NCBI GenBank assembly: GCA_021927905.1
Contig: BLLK01000075.1
Coordinates: 62,001-126,000, forward strand
Source: Chaetoceros tenuissimus
Lineage: Eukaryota > Bacillariophyta > Thalassiosirophyceae > Chaetocerotales > Chaetocerotaceae
DNA: 64,000 nucleotides
Direction of reading: 5' to 3'
Under the pieces are notes generated by a model. The model was not told where the DNA came from, made no database searches, and saw only the letters and a program-made list of their open reading frames with translations. Shown here piece after piece: positions 10,303 through 19,569 of this stretch (the stretch's first letter is position 1; each line of letters begins with the position of its first letter). Made by a program: the position numbers and the translations under genes.

Positions 10303-11720
10303 TCATTCATAAGAGTCTGTATAGTACTCGTACGATCTATTCTCATTTGCAATCGCATGACTAGTATTGCCAATGACATGACTAGTGCGGCTCATATTGT
10401 TTCTATGCTCAGAGATGGAATCATACATGGATAGATTAATCTTGGAATCATAGGATAAATTCTTGGAAGCTGATGAAGTTTCGTAAGATATTCCTTGACT
10501 ATTCTCTTTCTTGGAAGGTTCTTCTTGTTTTGTTATGCGAGGTTCTATACGCACATTGGAAAGGTCTGACAAAACAATTCTAGCAGCATCTGATGGTGAC
10601 GATAGTATCTTTTTCACTGCTTTGAAAAATCCAAGCTCAGGTTCGGTTTGTCGTAAGAGAAATGTTTTTGTCGTACAGGAATATAAGCAAATTCCAAAAG
10701 CCTTGAAGAGGAAAGAATATCGCATTCATATATTCCAGCTGGTAGATATTGACGTGTACATAATGTAGTAAAAACCATAACCAAGTAAATACTAAAGCAC
10801 CCATATACATGAATGACTGATTGATCAATACTCGACCTCTCTGCCATTCGGAATCTGCTTGAGATATATCCTCTTGGGTCTGTTCTTGACTTGAGCTCAT
10901 CATACCATCATCACTCCCCCTCAGAACAGCACTAATCGTCTGCGGAACATATGGAGCAGGTTGCTCATTATCCTTTCTCTTCCTTTTTTGACAGCTTTTG
11001 CAAAGAATCAGAGGCATGCCCGTAAAAACCAAAAAGAATTGACTCACAATCGCATATAAAATCACATATTGATTTTCAAAATACGTCTCTAAAACTCCTT
11101 CTTTCCAAGTACATTCATTCCAATCCCACCATAGTTCTTCATCGCATGAAATAGGATAAGGTGCAATATCGCATGTACCAGAAGTAAGATTAGGATTCAT
11201 CATATCAATCTTTGTATAGAATGTCGCTACTGCGACGGATATCGATAGAATATAAATGTACATAACTGGCGCAATGTATTTCGTAATCTTTTTCCTGTCT
11301 ACCTTGAATACAATGGAAAGTACAAAGTACCAACAGAGGCATGAAGTCGAGGCAGTTGCTCCACAAACTCCAAATATGACAAACCAGTCTTGTATTCGGC
11401 ACGTGATGGAATTGCCTATCATAGGTCCTGCCTTTAAATTTATACACCATGTGATCTTTGGGCATAAATGTTTGCCTCATCACAACACATGTTGAAGAAA
11501 TCACATCAAAGGCACTCATGGAAGCCATGATGCGATGATAGGTTGCCAGAAGCTTTGTAGGAGCATCCTTCTTGCTATTGTATATGACGTACAGAATAAG
11601 GCTAGAGGACACTAAACTGATAAACCCCGTGATCGTGGGAATTATAAAACCTTGCACAGTTGTTGAATGCGGCTCGTAGAATTCAATTTCAGCGAGTGCC
11701 TTGAGGGTTTCATTCTTCAT
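10303..11720 (-). pseudogene. GPCR-like seven-helix receptor, copy 1, broken by two +1 frameshifts
   Basis: Three consecutive frames together spell one diatom GPCR-like receptor. Frame 1 (from the ATG at 11720) has TM1 ('FIIPTITGFISLVSSSLIL') and the 'ATYHRIMASMSAFDVISS' TM2 segment, then the 'MPKD' loop. After a +1 shift near 11430-11450 come 'GNSITCRIQDWFVIFG' (TM3), TM4 and TM5 with the cysteine-rich loop, TM6 and TM7 ('LQGFWNLLIFLYDK'). A second +1 shift in the run CAAAAAC near 10670 leads into the Ser-rich tail ('SDLSNVRIEPRITKQ'), ending at 10303. Helix order and tail resemble the diatom receptor family distantly related to cAMP-receptor-like GPCRs. Either a young pseudogene or base-level assembly errors explain it. 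No plausible intron resolves either shift. Confidence 0.65.
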
Positions 11721-12319
11721 TGTTGCCTTTTATATTGTACAAAGGTAGTAGAGCTAGTTATCTAGAAATCTCTATATTTTATGTGGTTCCTGTTAGTTAT
11801 TGTTGTTAAAAAAGCAAGATTTTAACCATGATGTATTTAGATTTGTGTAACGGGATGTTCCCAACAATATTTCCTTCTTCCTTCAGCTCCCCTTGCCGTG
11901 TATTTTTGAGAGGATCTGGTTCAGAGATACTGACGTCATTATTAGGTAAAAGCATTTACGTACGTGCCATTGCGAAAAAGCAGAAGAATTCAGTAAGGTA
12001 GCTAGTGTTCGGGTTATGAAAAATCAAAATTGTTACTTCAAATACAATATTAATTTCTAAATATGTTTATATTCTGATTTTCTATGCGAGCGACTGACCA
12101 AAAAGATTGACATTCAATCTTGCAGATTCTCCAAACCGTCATTGTTGAGCATTATTTCTTTTGTTACAAAACTTTGAATTTCAATTTTCAATCTATGAGA
12201 AACGAATATAATTTTTCATAAAATTAAAAACATAGTTGAGTTCATTCATAGTGATTTTATAAATTATTTAGCCCCCTTTACTCATTATCTATTTACTAGT
12301 CTACTATCCTCCAAAAACT
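11721..12319. other. Intergenic region with a CRE-like site
   Basis: About 600 nt upstream of GPCR-like copy 1 and downstream of transporter copy 3. A perfect TGACGTCA is at 11931-11938, about 210 bp before the receptor ATG. Nothing else supported. Confidence 0.4.
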
Positions 12320-13560
12320 CTAAAACAACTTCTTTGCCTGTTCACCAATAACAGTCCCTACGAGATTGCTAGGCCACCAAAGCATCATGACTTTTGGAAA
12401 TCCAGTAGCAAACGAGAATAAAGCTGGTCCAGGACAGAGTCCAGCAATACCCCAACCCATGCCGAACATTGCACTTCCCAAGATGAGCTGCTTATCAATC
12501 TTTGTATTGGTAGGTACATTGAATTTACATTGATCACCAAGAAGTGGAGGACAAGTCAAAGCCTTTTCTTTTCTAAAGATACCATGACCCTTTACAAATT
12601 GGTATCCTCCAAAGGAAATAATGAGACCACCACCCATGACAAACATGAGTGATGGATCCCATTTACTAATATCGGAAAGGTTTAGAAATCCGAGTACCTT
12701 GTACTGTTTGATCATTCCACTCAATGCAAGACCAGCTGAAAAGAGAGATCCCGCAACTGCACCAATGATGCTTTTCTTCAAACCAATCTTACGTTGACGT
12801 TCATCATTTTCAGTAGATTTTTTGGTATCCGACGATGGCCGAGTCTTGACGCATGACTTTGCCAAAACGCTTGCAGCAGAAGTTGCAAACAGTGCAACGA
12901 CTGAACTTGAGACTTGCTTCGAAATCTCATTTGGAACCCAAGTCAAATCATTACTAGCAGAACTAAACACATCTTTGTCAGCTACAAAACTAGCCATTCC
13001 AATTCCAGTCGCCATAAATGTCATGACAGCTGCAAATGATCTCTTACTAAATCTCGCAAGACCACAGATTCCATGTCCGGAAGTACATCCATTTCCAAGT
13101 CTGGTTCCAATACCCACTAGAAAGCCACCAACCACATATGCCAAATCATTAATGACTCGAATCGATCCTTCTTCAGGTACTTTATGAACGGATGCATCGC
13201 CTTCGAGAATGAAAATGTGATACAAGTTGGAAGTTACGAGAAAGGAACTCAAAAAGACAAGTTTCCATTTATTTTGAGGATTTGAAATTGCCTCCATTGG
13301 CTTGAGAACTAATGAAGAGACGATGCCTGAACATCCCAAGATATCTCCGTTTCCTAATAGTAGTGTCGTTGCAGAGAGACCTGAAGAGAAACAAGAAAGG
13401 AGAATGCATTAGTTCTTTTTCTAGCTAGTAGCGAGAACAAGAGAACTCCTCGACTCCTTCTTCTATTTCCGTTCCTTTTTCATTTCTCTTTTTTCAAATC
13501 AAGCAACTTACCAATCAAGGCTCCTCCTGCTGTACTTTCAAGTGGTGTAAAGTTAAGCAT
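12320..13560 (-). CDS. YeeE/YedE-family sulfur-compound transporter, copy 3 (two exons)
   Basis: On the minus strand, exon 1 is 13560..13512 (49 nt, 'MLNFTPLESTAGGALIG') and exon 2 is 13380..12320, separated by a 131-nt intron (GTAAGT...TTCAG). The product is 369 aa. Family motifs are intact: 'GNGDILGCSGI', 'GNGCTSGHGICGLARF' and 'GLCPGPALFSFATG'. The hydrophilic central loop is the shortest of the three copies. It shares exon-1 length and intron phase with copies 1 and 2, so all three descend from one ancestral split gene. It lies 7 kb away and inverted, with unrelated genes between, so a rearrangement followed the duplication. Substrate (thiosulfate-like) is inferred from family. Confidence 0.85.
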
Positions 13561-14038
13561 TATGCAAATAATATATTGAATTGATTTGGCTTCTTTCGAA
13601 AAGTGTTCCTCTTTTTCTTTTTATGTGATGTGCAACGGTTGAAACAAAGTGAAAATGAAAAGATTCTCCGAGATTGAAAAGGTCGGATAAATATTGAAAA
13701 TGGCCTATTTCTCCGAAAATTGAAAGAAAAGAATATTTTACTTCAGTATTGCTCCATTGTATTGCGATGATTTCTGCAATTTGCTAGAGCTTACTGAAAT
13801 TGAAAGAGATTCATGAAAGACCGGCAAAGTCCGCCCTGAACGTTGGAGTTCGAACTTAGTATTTCATTCATCCGATTACATTTCTCCGTTTTGTTTCCCT
13901 GATGAACTTTTCTACTACTAGTCTACATTTCGGTATTTTTATTTAAAGATTGAAATTCTTAGAATATTTCAGTTGATAATGCATAGTACTCCCAATCTTG
14001 TTTTACATGTACAATAGATTTTATTTGTATTTGGTTTT
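13561..14038. other. Intergenic region
   Basis: About 480 nt containing the transporter copy-3 promoter and the 3' flank of the HA-repeat gene. Sequence from about 13980 to the stop at 14039 is similar to 15940-15995, part of a duplicated 3' end. No gene supported. Confidence 0.4.
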
Positions 14039-15688
14039 CTACTTTCGATATCGTTTTGAATCATTCAATATCGAGTTATTGTCTATTTTTCTTTTTCTAA
14101 AAGATGAATACATTGCATTTTTTTCGTTTTGAAACATGATGGAGAGTTTGCACAACACTTGAATTTTGTCTTTCAAGTTTCGTGAATGTGTCTTTTCAAT
14201 TTTTGCTTTAGTTGGATCCTCTTCTTGTGCTTCAACTGTTATCTGCTCCTCATACTGTTCACAATAATTATCTTTTTGTTCATTTTCTAATCGCTTCTTT
14301 TTTGTTTCTTGTTTTTGAGATATGATCTGGTTATTTGTATTGTTTCTACCTTTACTTTCTTTCCCTTTAGCAATGTCTAATCTTTTTCTTCTAGATGTTT
14401 GAAGATTACAATCAAATCCAAGGGATTTTAGTAATTCAATACGATCTTGTGTTAGATGGTTGGGAAGTCCTTCCAACATCAATTTATACTGCTTTCTTTG
14501 ATAAAATACCCATTTTCCGAGTTGATAAGTAGGACTATCAACATTTTTTGAACACGGCACGTTACAATGACCATGCTTTGATTTATATTGTTGGAGCTCT
14601 TCAAATTTATCATGCCACTTCTTAGTTTTTGTTTCTACTAGCCAATTGAAATCAAGAGCGTTGAGCATTTGTATGCGTTTTTCCGACATGCGCGTTTGCT
14701 TATTGGCGTAGTCATCACGTTGTAGTCTCACCCACCTCGCAAGTTTTTGATTTTTGCTGTTTTCTGGCACATTGCAATTTCCGTACCTTTTCTTGTATTC
14801 ATACAATTCTTCAAGTTTGTTGAGCCACTTTACGCTATGATGAAAGGTTTTCCCAAAGCAATCTGCACTTGCTACTAGTCTTTCAAAAAGGATTCTACTC
14901 TTCTTCTCGTGATTTGGTGGCAAATTCTCTCGATTTTTATGTTTGAATTGTTTGAAATCCTCAAGCAATTGATGTACAGATTTTTCAAAAGTTTGTGGAA
15001 GTGAATCTTCAACTATTAGATGCCCATTACACTGTTTGATTTCGCTATCATCTTGTTCAGGGTGGTCTACAGTACGTATTGTGCCATCACTGCCATCATG
15101 ATTTGTATCATGATTTGTAGGTATGATAGGACTTTTTCCAAGCTCATCTCTTCCTTTGCTAGTAGTGTCTCTCCTCGATTTAGTGCAACTTTCTTCTCCT
15201 GCTAATTGCTCATCAAATCTGACTTTACAATCTTCTTTCTCAGGGCAGACTGCACTTGTTGGAGCAGTTTTGGTCGTGTTGCCTATGGACGTATTAGTAC
15301 TTTTGTGAAGACATTGATCGAATCCAACAGAATTTAGTAATTCAAATCGTTCTTTTGTCATCAACTTGTGCATATACAAATTGCGATGACGCTGTACCCA
15401 TCTCCCAAGTTGACCAAGGCAATGGTTATCATCATCGTGTTTCTTCGGTCCCGTAGGCACGTTGAAATCTCCATATTTTTCCTTGTACTCATATAGTTCT
15501 TGAAATTTGTCGAGCCACTTTACGCTATGGTCAATGGTTTTCCCAAAGCGACCTACGCTTCTTCTTATTCTTGCTAGTTCTTGCTTTACTACTATTTCTT
15601 TGTTGTTGTTCCGATCATTGTATTTTTTGAAATCCTCAAGTATTTCACGAACTGATGCTTCATTGACTAATTCTGTCGTTCCATTCAT
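14039..15688 (-). CDS. Helicase-associated (HA) domain repeat protein
   Basis: 549 aa, single exon. Three copies of the HA domain (PF03457 type), each opening W-x-x-K-(F/L)-x-E-L and containing 'GxxNVP', 'W(V/x)xxQR' and a closing 'L-x-(S/A)-(V/L)-(G/D)-F': about residues 59-127, 285-345 and 354-425. Linkers are charged and low-complexity. The C-terminus carries 'LCKLSIMFQNEKNAMYSSF', shared with the neighbour at 16594 and with the relic at 15994-16167. No helicase motor is present. Stand-alone HA repeats are abundant in diatoms; a nucleic-acid-binding role is commonly assumed but is inference here. Confidence 0.75.
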   Translation of the reverse strand: MNGTTELVNEASVREILEDFKKYNDRNNNKEIVVKQELARIRRSVGRFGKTIDHSVKWLDKFQELYEYKEKYGDFNVPTGPKKHDDDNHCLGQLGRWVQRHRNLYMHKLMTKERFELLNSVGFDQCLHKSTNTSIGNTTKTAPTSAVCPEKEDCKVRFDEQLAGEESCTKSRRDTTSKGRDELGKSPIIPTNHDTNHDGSDGTIRTVDHPEQDDSEIKQCNGHLIVEDSLPQTFEKSVHQLLEDFKQFKHKNRENLPPNHEKKSRILFERLVASADCFGKTFHHSVKWLNKLEELYEYKKRYGNCNVPENSKNQKLARWVRLQRDDYANKQTRMSEKRIQMLNALDFNWLVETKTKKWHDKFEELQQYKSKHGHCNVPCSKNVDSPTYQLGKWVFYQRKQYKLMLEGLPNHLTQDRIELLKSLGFDCNLQTSRRKRLDIAKGKESKGRNNTNNQIISQKQETKKKRLENEQKDNYCEQYEEQITVEAQEEDPTKAKIEKTHSRNLKDKIQVLCKLSIMFQNEKNAMYSSFRKRKIDNNSILNDSKRYRK

Positions 15689-15789
15689 TGCAAATCTATT
15701 CTTCTTTTTTTATATTGGTATCATGAGGCAAACAGTAATAGTGTATCTCGACGAGTCGAGAAGATATTCTTTTAGAAAGTGAATTGTGC

Positions 15790-15920
15790 TCTTGACCTCT
15801 TCTGTCTGAACGTCTGCCGTCTTGAAATCCTCCTCAACCATTGAAAATGCGAACCCGTCAAATGGTATCCTTGCATCGCATTCATATCCTTGTGCGATAA
15901 ACAGCAAAAACTGAAGAGTG
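15790..15920. repeat. Dispersed repeat, copy A
   Basis: Begins near TCTGTCTGAACGTCTGCCGT and continues through an 'ACCATTGAAAATGCGAACCC' block to 'ACAGCAAAAACT'. Copies B (16206-16310) and C (19570-19790) share these blocks. It lies just upstream of the 14039-15688 HA gene. Confidence 0.6.
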
Positions 15921-15993
15921 ATCTTCACAGCAGAAATATAATACTCCCAATATTGTTTTATATGTATAATAGATTTTATATGTGTTTGGTTTC

Positions 15994-16167
15994 CTATTTC
16001 CGATGTCGTTTTGAATCATTCAATGTCAAGCTATTGTCAATTTTTCTTTTTTTGATGGATGAATACACTGCATTTTTTTCGTTTCGAAACATGATGGAGA
16101 GTTTGCACAGTACTTGAACTTTTTCTTTTAAATTTCGCTCATGTTCCATTTCAACTCTTCTTTCGCT
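15994..16167 (-). pseudogene. Relic of an HA-repeat gene 3' end
   Basis: On the minus strand this reads as about 57 codons ending TAG. It is closely similar to the last ~50 residues of the 14039-15688 protein ('VLCKLSIMFRNEKNAVYSS' against 'VLCKLSIMFQNEKNAMYSS'). The 3' flank is also alike ('ATGTATAATAGATTTTATAT' against 'ATGTACAATAGATTTTATTT'). There is no upstream HA domain or start, so it is a truncated duplicate. Confidence 0.7.
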
Positions 16168-16205
16168 AGAAAAATAGAAAAAAGAGAAGTTGGAAGTGAG
16201 TTTTC

Positions 16206-16310
16206 TCTTTTGACCTCTTCAGTCTGAACGTCTGCCGTCGTTACAAAAAGTCTGTTCTCATGTCTCCAGCAAGAACAATGACATCAACACCAATTGAAAT
16301 TCCATATTCC
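16206..16310. repeat. Dispersed repeat, copy B
   Basis: Starts TTGACCTCTTCAGTCTGAAC, then 'CTGTTCTCATGTC' and 'AATTGAAATTCCATATTCC', both shared with copy C. The middle block found in copies A and C is missing. Confidence 0.5.
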
Positions 16311-16593
16311 AGCTACACAAATTTGTCTACTTCCATCGCGTAGAACCTAGTATTAAATTCAGTGTTTTCATTTTTACACAATTTGAATTTATTAGAGTTT
16401 TATTAATTGGAAAGAAGTATGATCTTTGAAAGATTGACAAATAATTATTCATTCTTCCGATCAAATTTCTCGGAGGTGTACGATTTTGTGCGTACATTTC
16501 AGTTATTATTTTACGAGTTTTACAAAGCAATGCACAGGCAATGCAGTATTCTCAGTGTTTTTGATACATAATCCAAGGCTTGGTGAGTACAAT

Positions 16594-17877
16594 TTAACTT
16601 ATGCTATTGGCAAGATTTCTTTTTCTGATATCTGCATACAAAGCATCTTTCTCCTTTTGAAAGAGAAGAGAGAGCTTGCATAATGTTTCATCTTTACCTT
16701 GCAAACTTGTTGAACCTGACAGTTCAACCTTTCTTTTTTTCGAAGCGTTTGTTAGAGATTCTTTGCAACTTTCTTCATTTGCCATTTGTCTAAAGAGTTT
16801 AGGTTTTTCATTTTTTGCACATGTACTTTTTCTTGGCTCCATTTTTCTTTTACCTGTAGTCTTTTGCTGTGACACATTATCACTTGCTTCTATCGGCATC
16901 CTTTCATCAGCATTTGCATTGATTTTACTTTCTTCAATTTGTTTGACTGTTTGATTCTTTCCTTTACTAGACCAATTAAATCCAATAGATTCGAGTAAAT
17001 CACAACGTTTTTTTGTTAGCTTGGTGGTAAATCCATTCACCATATAGCTGTATTGCGTACGTTGCATTTGCACCCAATTTTTGAGAGATTCATTAGGTGC
17101 ATAGGATGCATGAACGTCACAATGTCCGTGCTCTTTCTTGCATTGCTTAAGCAGATCAAATTGATCATGCCATTTTTTATTTTCAGACAAATTGTTTGCG
17201 TCAGTTTTCGTTTGACTTTTTTGATTGAATCCAATAGAATCCAGTTGTTGTATCTGATCTTTTGTAAGATTATTAGCAAGTCCTTTTAACATCAATGAAT
17301 ATTGAGTACGTTGATAGCGTACCCAATTTCCGAGTTGAAAAGTACTTGGACTATGATTAGTATCACCACCATATTTCTTTGTCGGTACGTTACAATGTCC
17401 ATGTTTTGACTTGTGCTCATATAGCTCTTGAAATTTTCCATCCCACTTGGCCCTTCGAGCTGGAGTAAAGACTCTTGTCATGGTTCCAATCTCTTTTGGT
17501 GACACAGCAGTCCAGTTGAAACCAATAGCATTGAGCATTTGTTTCCGTTCCTCCGATATTTTCGAAATTTTATAGTGAGAACGTTGCATTTGTACCCACT
17601 TGTAAAGAGTTTGGTTCTCATATTTTGCTGGCACATTACAATGTTTGTATTGTTTCTTGTACTCATATAGTTCTTCTAATTTGTCGAGCCACTTTAAACT
17701 GTAGTAGAAGTTGTCCCCAAAGCGACCTGCTACGCTGCTTGCTAGAAACTGATCTTTGTTTATTTTTAAATCCTCAAGCAATTCATGAACTGATGCTTCA
17801 TTGATGAATTCTGTCGTCTCATTCATTGCAGATCTATTCTTCTTTTTGTTTATTGGTATCATCGGATCATCGGGCAC
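16594..17877 (-). CDS. Helicase-associated (HA) domain repeat protein
   Basis: 427 aa, single exon, paralogue of the 14039-15688 gene. Three HA domains are visible: 'WLDKLEELYEYKKQY...' (about 60-120), 'WDGKFQELYEHKSKHGHCNV' (about 140-215) and 'WHDQFDLLKQCKKEHGHCDV' (about 235-305). Each ends in 'IGFN'. A basic, Ser/Lys-rich tail follows, with the conserved C-terminal block 'LCKLSLLFQKEKDALYADI'. An alternative start lies 16 codons in ('MNETTEFINEASVHELLEDL'), which aligns with the start of the paralogue ('MNGTTELVNEASVREILEDF') and may be the true one. The TIR element begins about 20 bp upstream of the ATG, so the insertion probably displaced this gene's promoter. Confidence 0.75.
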   Translation of the reverse strand: MPDDPMIPINKKKNRSAMNETTEFINEASVHELLEDLKINKDQFLASSVAGRFGDNFYYSLKWLDKLEELYEYKKQYKHCNVPAKYENQTLYKWVQMQRSHYKISKISEERKQMLNAIGFNWTAVSPKEIGTMTRVFTPARRAKWDGKFQELYEHKSKHGHCNVPTKKYGGDTNHSPSTFQLGNWVRYQRTQYSLMLKGLANNLTKDQIQQLDSIGFNQKSQTKTDANNLSENKKWHDQFDLLKQCKKEHGHCDVHASYAPNESLKNWVQMQRTQYSYMVNGFTTKLTKKRCDLLESIGFNWSSKGKNQTVKQIEESKINANADERMPIEASDNVSQQKTTGKRKMEPRKSTCAKNEKPKLFRQMANEESCKESLTNASKKRKVELSGSTSLQGKDETLCKLSLLFQKEKDALYADIRKRNLANSIS

Positions 17878-17896
17878 ATATGAAAGAACTAATGTA

Positions 17897-17950
17897 GAGC
17901 TAGAGTCGTTACCATCTCATTTCGCAAGTGCCGGTTCATTACCATCTCAT
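17897..17950 (+). repeat. Left terminal inverted repeat
   Basis: Starts GAGCTAGAGTCGTTACCATC. It contains the submotif TTACCATCTCAT twice and pairs with 19504-19557 at 53 of 54 bases. Confidence 0.85.
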
Positions 17951-17999
17951 GGTCGCAACTTTTTAACTGAAAAGTAGAAATAACGGTTTCTGAATCCTC

Positions 18000-18212
18000 T
18001 CACAGCCACTCCTTTCGCTTCCCAAGCCATTTTTGCAAAAAAGAAGTTTTGAGAGCTTCTGAACTCTCTTCTATCTTCTCTCCATTCAATTTTCCCAATT
18101 GATGACATTCCTTTTCAAACTCCAACCACTGCAATAGAGTTAGTGAAATAGAGAGTTGTACACGAATGTCTTTCAAAGTACAGTCGACTCTATATTTCTT
18201 TTTGATTTGTGC
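18000..18212 (-). other. Orphan exon-like ORF inside the TIR element
   Basis: On the minus strand, a TCTTCTAG acceptor-like site is followed by 70 open codons ('AQIKKKYRVDC...', ending 'WLGKRKEWL') and TGA. There is no ATG. It lies just downstream of the Ulp1 stop and could be a 3' exon reached by splicing, but I find no convincing donor before that stop in the right phase. Charged, protein-like composition; no homology recognised. Confidence 0.35.
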
Positions 18213-18296
18213 CTAGAAGAGAGAAAGAATTTACTGTAGTATTACTCAAGACATCAGGTACCGCTTCTACTAAAAGATATGTTTATATATATTACT

Positions 18297-19316
18297 TCAT
18301 TCATATTCTCCTGTCCTTATTCTATGAGTCATTTGGTAACGATACTTAGTTATTTGCTCCGTTGTGTATTCTAGCTTTTGATTCATTGTGAGTAATTCAA
18401 AATTGACACACACATGAACTCCGCAATCATAAATGTTAGTTTGAATTGGGCAATCACGAACCTTTTCATATTGCCACTCATTGCTCATCCAAGGCATATT
18501 CATTTTTACTGCTTCATCTTTTAGATATTTTCTCAGATTGTCGATGCATTCTCCATAATTATTTTCACCATTGTCCTTGAATGAGTCATACAATCGGATT
18601 CTTTTCCACTTCATATCAACCTCAATAAGCACCCAATGGCAATCATGTACATTCCACGGCATGTACAATTTTGATAAATGGAATATATTCCCTAAGATAG
18701 AAAGTCTATTTGCTTTTGATGGCAATCTAGCATAAACATTTGCAAGAGAATGGGCAAAATATGTCGTGAACACATCAATTGCAGTCCATTGCTTTTCATC
18801 TATATTCTCGTTGTACCTTTTTACAATGTTTGTCATGTAATGATTAATCAGTTCATCATTAAGCCAGTATCCACGAGCATCTTTACTATGGTCAACATAA
18901 AATCTTTGAAAATCTTTCCCTGATATCACAAACCCATCCATGCTGGGAACAATAACTTCACGCCTACGAACATTTCTCAAGACAGTAATGGTTTGTTCCA
19001 TATCTTTGTTAGTAAATGTGAGCACATTAGTCATTCCATTTTGTGTTGAACTTTCAGTAGATCCTCTTGTGTCTGGAAATGCGTCCTCGAAAGATTTCAG
19101 GATAGGGAGAACTACTTCCTCTTCTACCCACGGCCAGTATTCATTTGCATCATCATCATATTGTTCATACTCCACATTGATCCATTTAGCCATCCAACGC
19201 ACAATTTCTTTTGGGCCAGTGAAACCCATGAACTCAATCTTTTCTCCGTACCCATTGTGTACAACAACTATATTGTTCAATGGGCCTACAAGATAATAAT
19301 CACTACTGCTGTTCAT
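18297..19316 (-). CDS. Ulp1/SENP-type cysteine protease (C48 family) in TIR element
   Basis: 339 aa. The C-terminal half has the complete C48 signature: 'WLNDELIN' (about 151-158), catalytic His in 'CHWVLIEV' (His227), Asp in 'IRLYDSF' (Asp244), oxyanion Gln in 'IQTNIYDCG' (Gln292) and nucleophile Cys298. Such enzymes remove SUMO or related ubiquitin-like modifiers. The N-terminal half ('MNSSSDYYLVGPLNNIVVV', then an acidic region) is unrecognised. All catalytic residues are kept, so the protein could be active. It is flanked by the 54-bp TIRs and oriented toward the left one. A separate exon-like ORF follows at 18000-18212. Confidence 0.8.
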   Translation of the reverse strand: MNSSSDYYLVGPLNNIVVVHNGYGEKIEFMGFTGPKEIVRWMAKWINVEYEQYDDDANEYWPWVEEEVVLPILKSFEDAFPDTRGSTESSTQNGMTNVLTFTNKDMEQTITVLRNVRRREVIVPSMDGFVISGKDFQRFYVDHSKDARGYWLNDELINHYMTNIVKRYNENIDEKQWTAIDVFTTYFAHSLANVYARLPSKANRLSILGNIFHLSKLYMPWNVHDCHWVLIEVDMKWKRIRLYDSFKDNGENNYGECIDNLRKYLKDEAVKMNMPWMSNEWQYEKVRDCPIQTNIYDCGVHVCVNFELLTMNQKLEYTTEQITKYRYQMTHRIRTGEYE

Positions 19317-19503
19317 CTTTCTCGTTTAATAAGTTTACAAGATGAGATGATGGACTGGAAAGTTCACTTTCATAATAGAGGGTGGCACAGCTATTCGTAG
19401 TAAAAGGTAATGTTGAATAGTTTGGCAAAGATATTTCATAGCTATTTCATATATTTCATATGTAAAAAAGTGCGCGGGTCATGCATTTTCCCTAGCCAGG
19501 TAA

Positions 19504-19557
19504 ATGAGATGGTAATGAACCGGCACTCGCGAAATGAGATGGTAACGACTCTAGCTC
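19504..19557 (-). repeat. Right terminal inverted repeat
   Basis: Reverse complement of 17897-17950 with one mismatch (G for A at TIR position 30). Confidence 0.85.
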
Positions 19558-19569
19558 GAGAAGTGCATC

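Larger units (their letters stand above)
17897..19557. mobile_element. TIR-bounded DNA element carrying a Ulp1-like protease
   Basis: A 1661-bp segment is bounded by 54-bp inverted repeats that match at 53 of 54 positions (17897-17950 and 19504-19557). Its main ORF is a Ulp1/SENP-type cysteine protease; no transposase is visible. The paralogous HA gene at 14039-15688 has repeat copy A about 100 bp upstream. Here the equivalent repeat (copy C) has been pushed 1.7 kb away, immediately beyond the right TIR, which supports insertion. I cannot define a target-site duplication: the flanks are 'AACTAATGTA' and 'GAGAAGTGCA', and the outermost bases of the TIR (GAGCTAG/CTAGCTC) contain CTAG. Ulp1 domains are known cargo of some Mutator-like elements (Kaonashi), but membership is not shown. 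Confidence 0.7.

Noticed and set aside
11411-11470. A mini-intron to explain the first GPCR copy-1 shift
   Set aside because: The only GT..AG pair (about 20 nt) is too short and leads directly to a stop codon.
13840-13862. 'GAGTTCGAACTT' as a possible tRNA T-arm
   Set aside because: No acceptor stem or anticodon arm could be fitted upstream.
17897-19557. Assigning the TIR element to the Mutator superfamily
   Set aside because: No transposase and no 8-9-bp target-site duplication could be seen; only the Ulp1 cargo is reminiscent.
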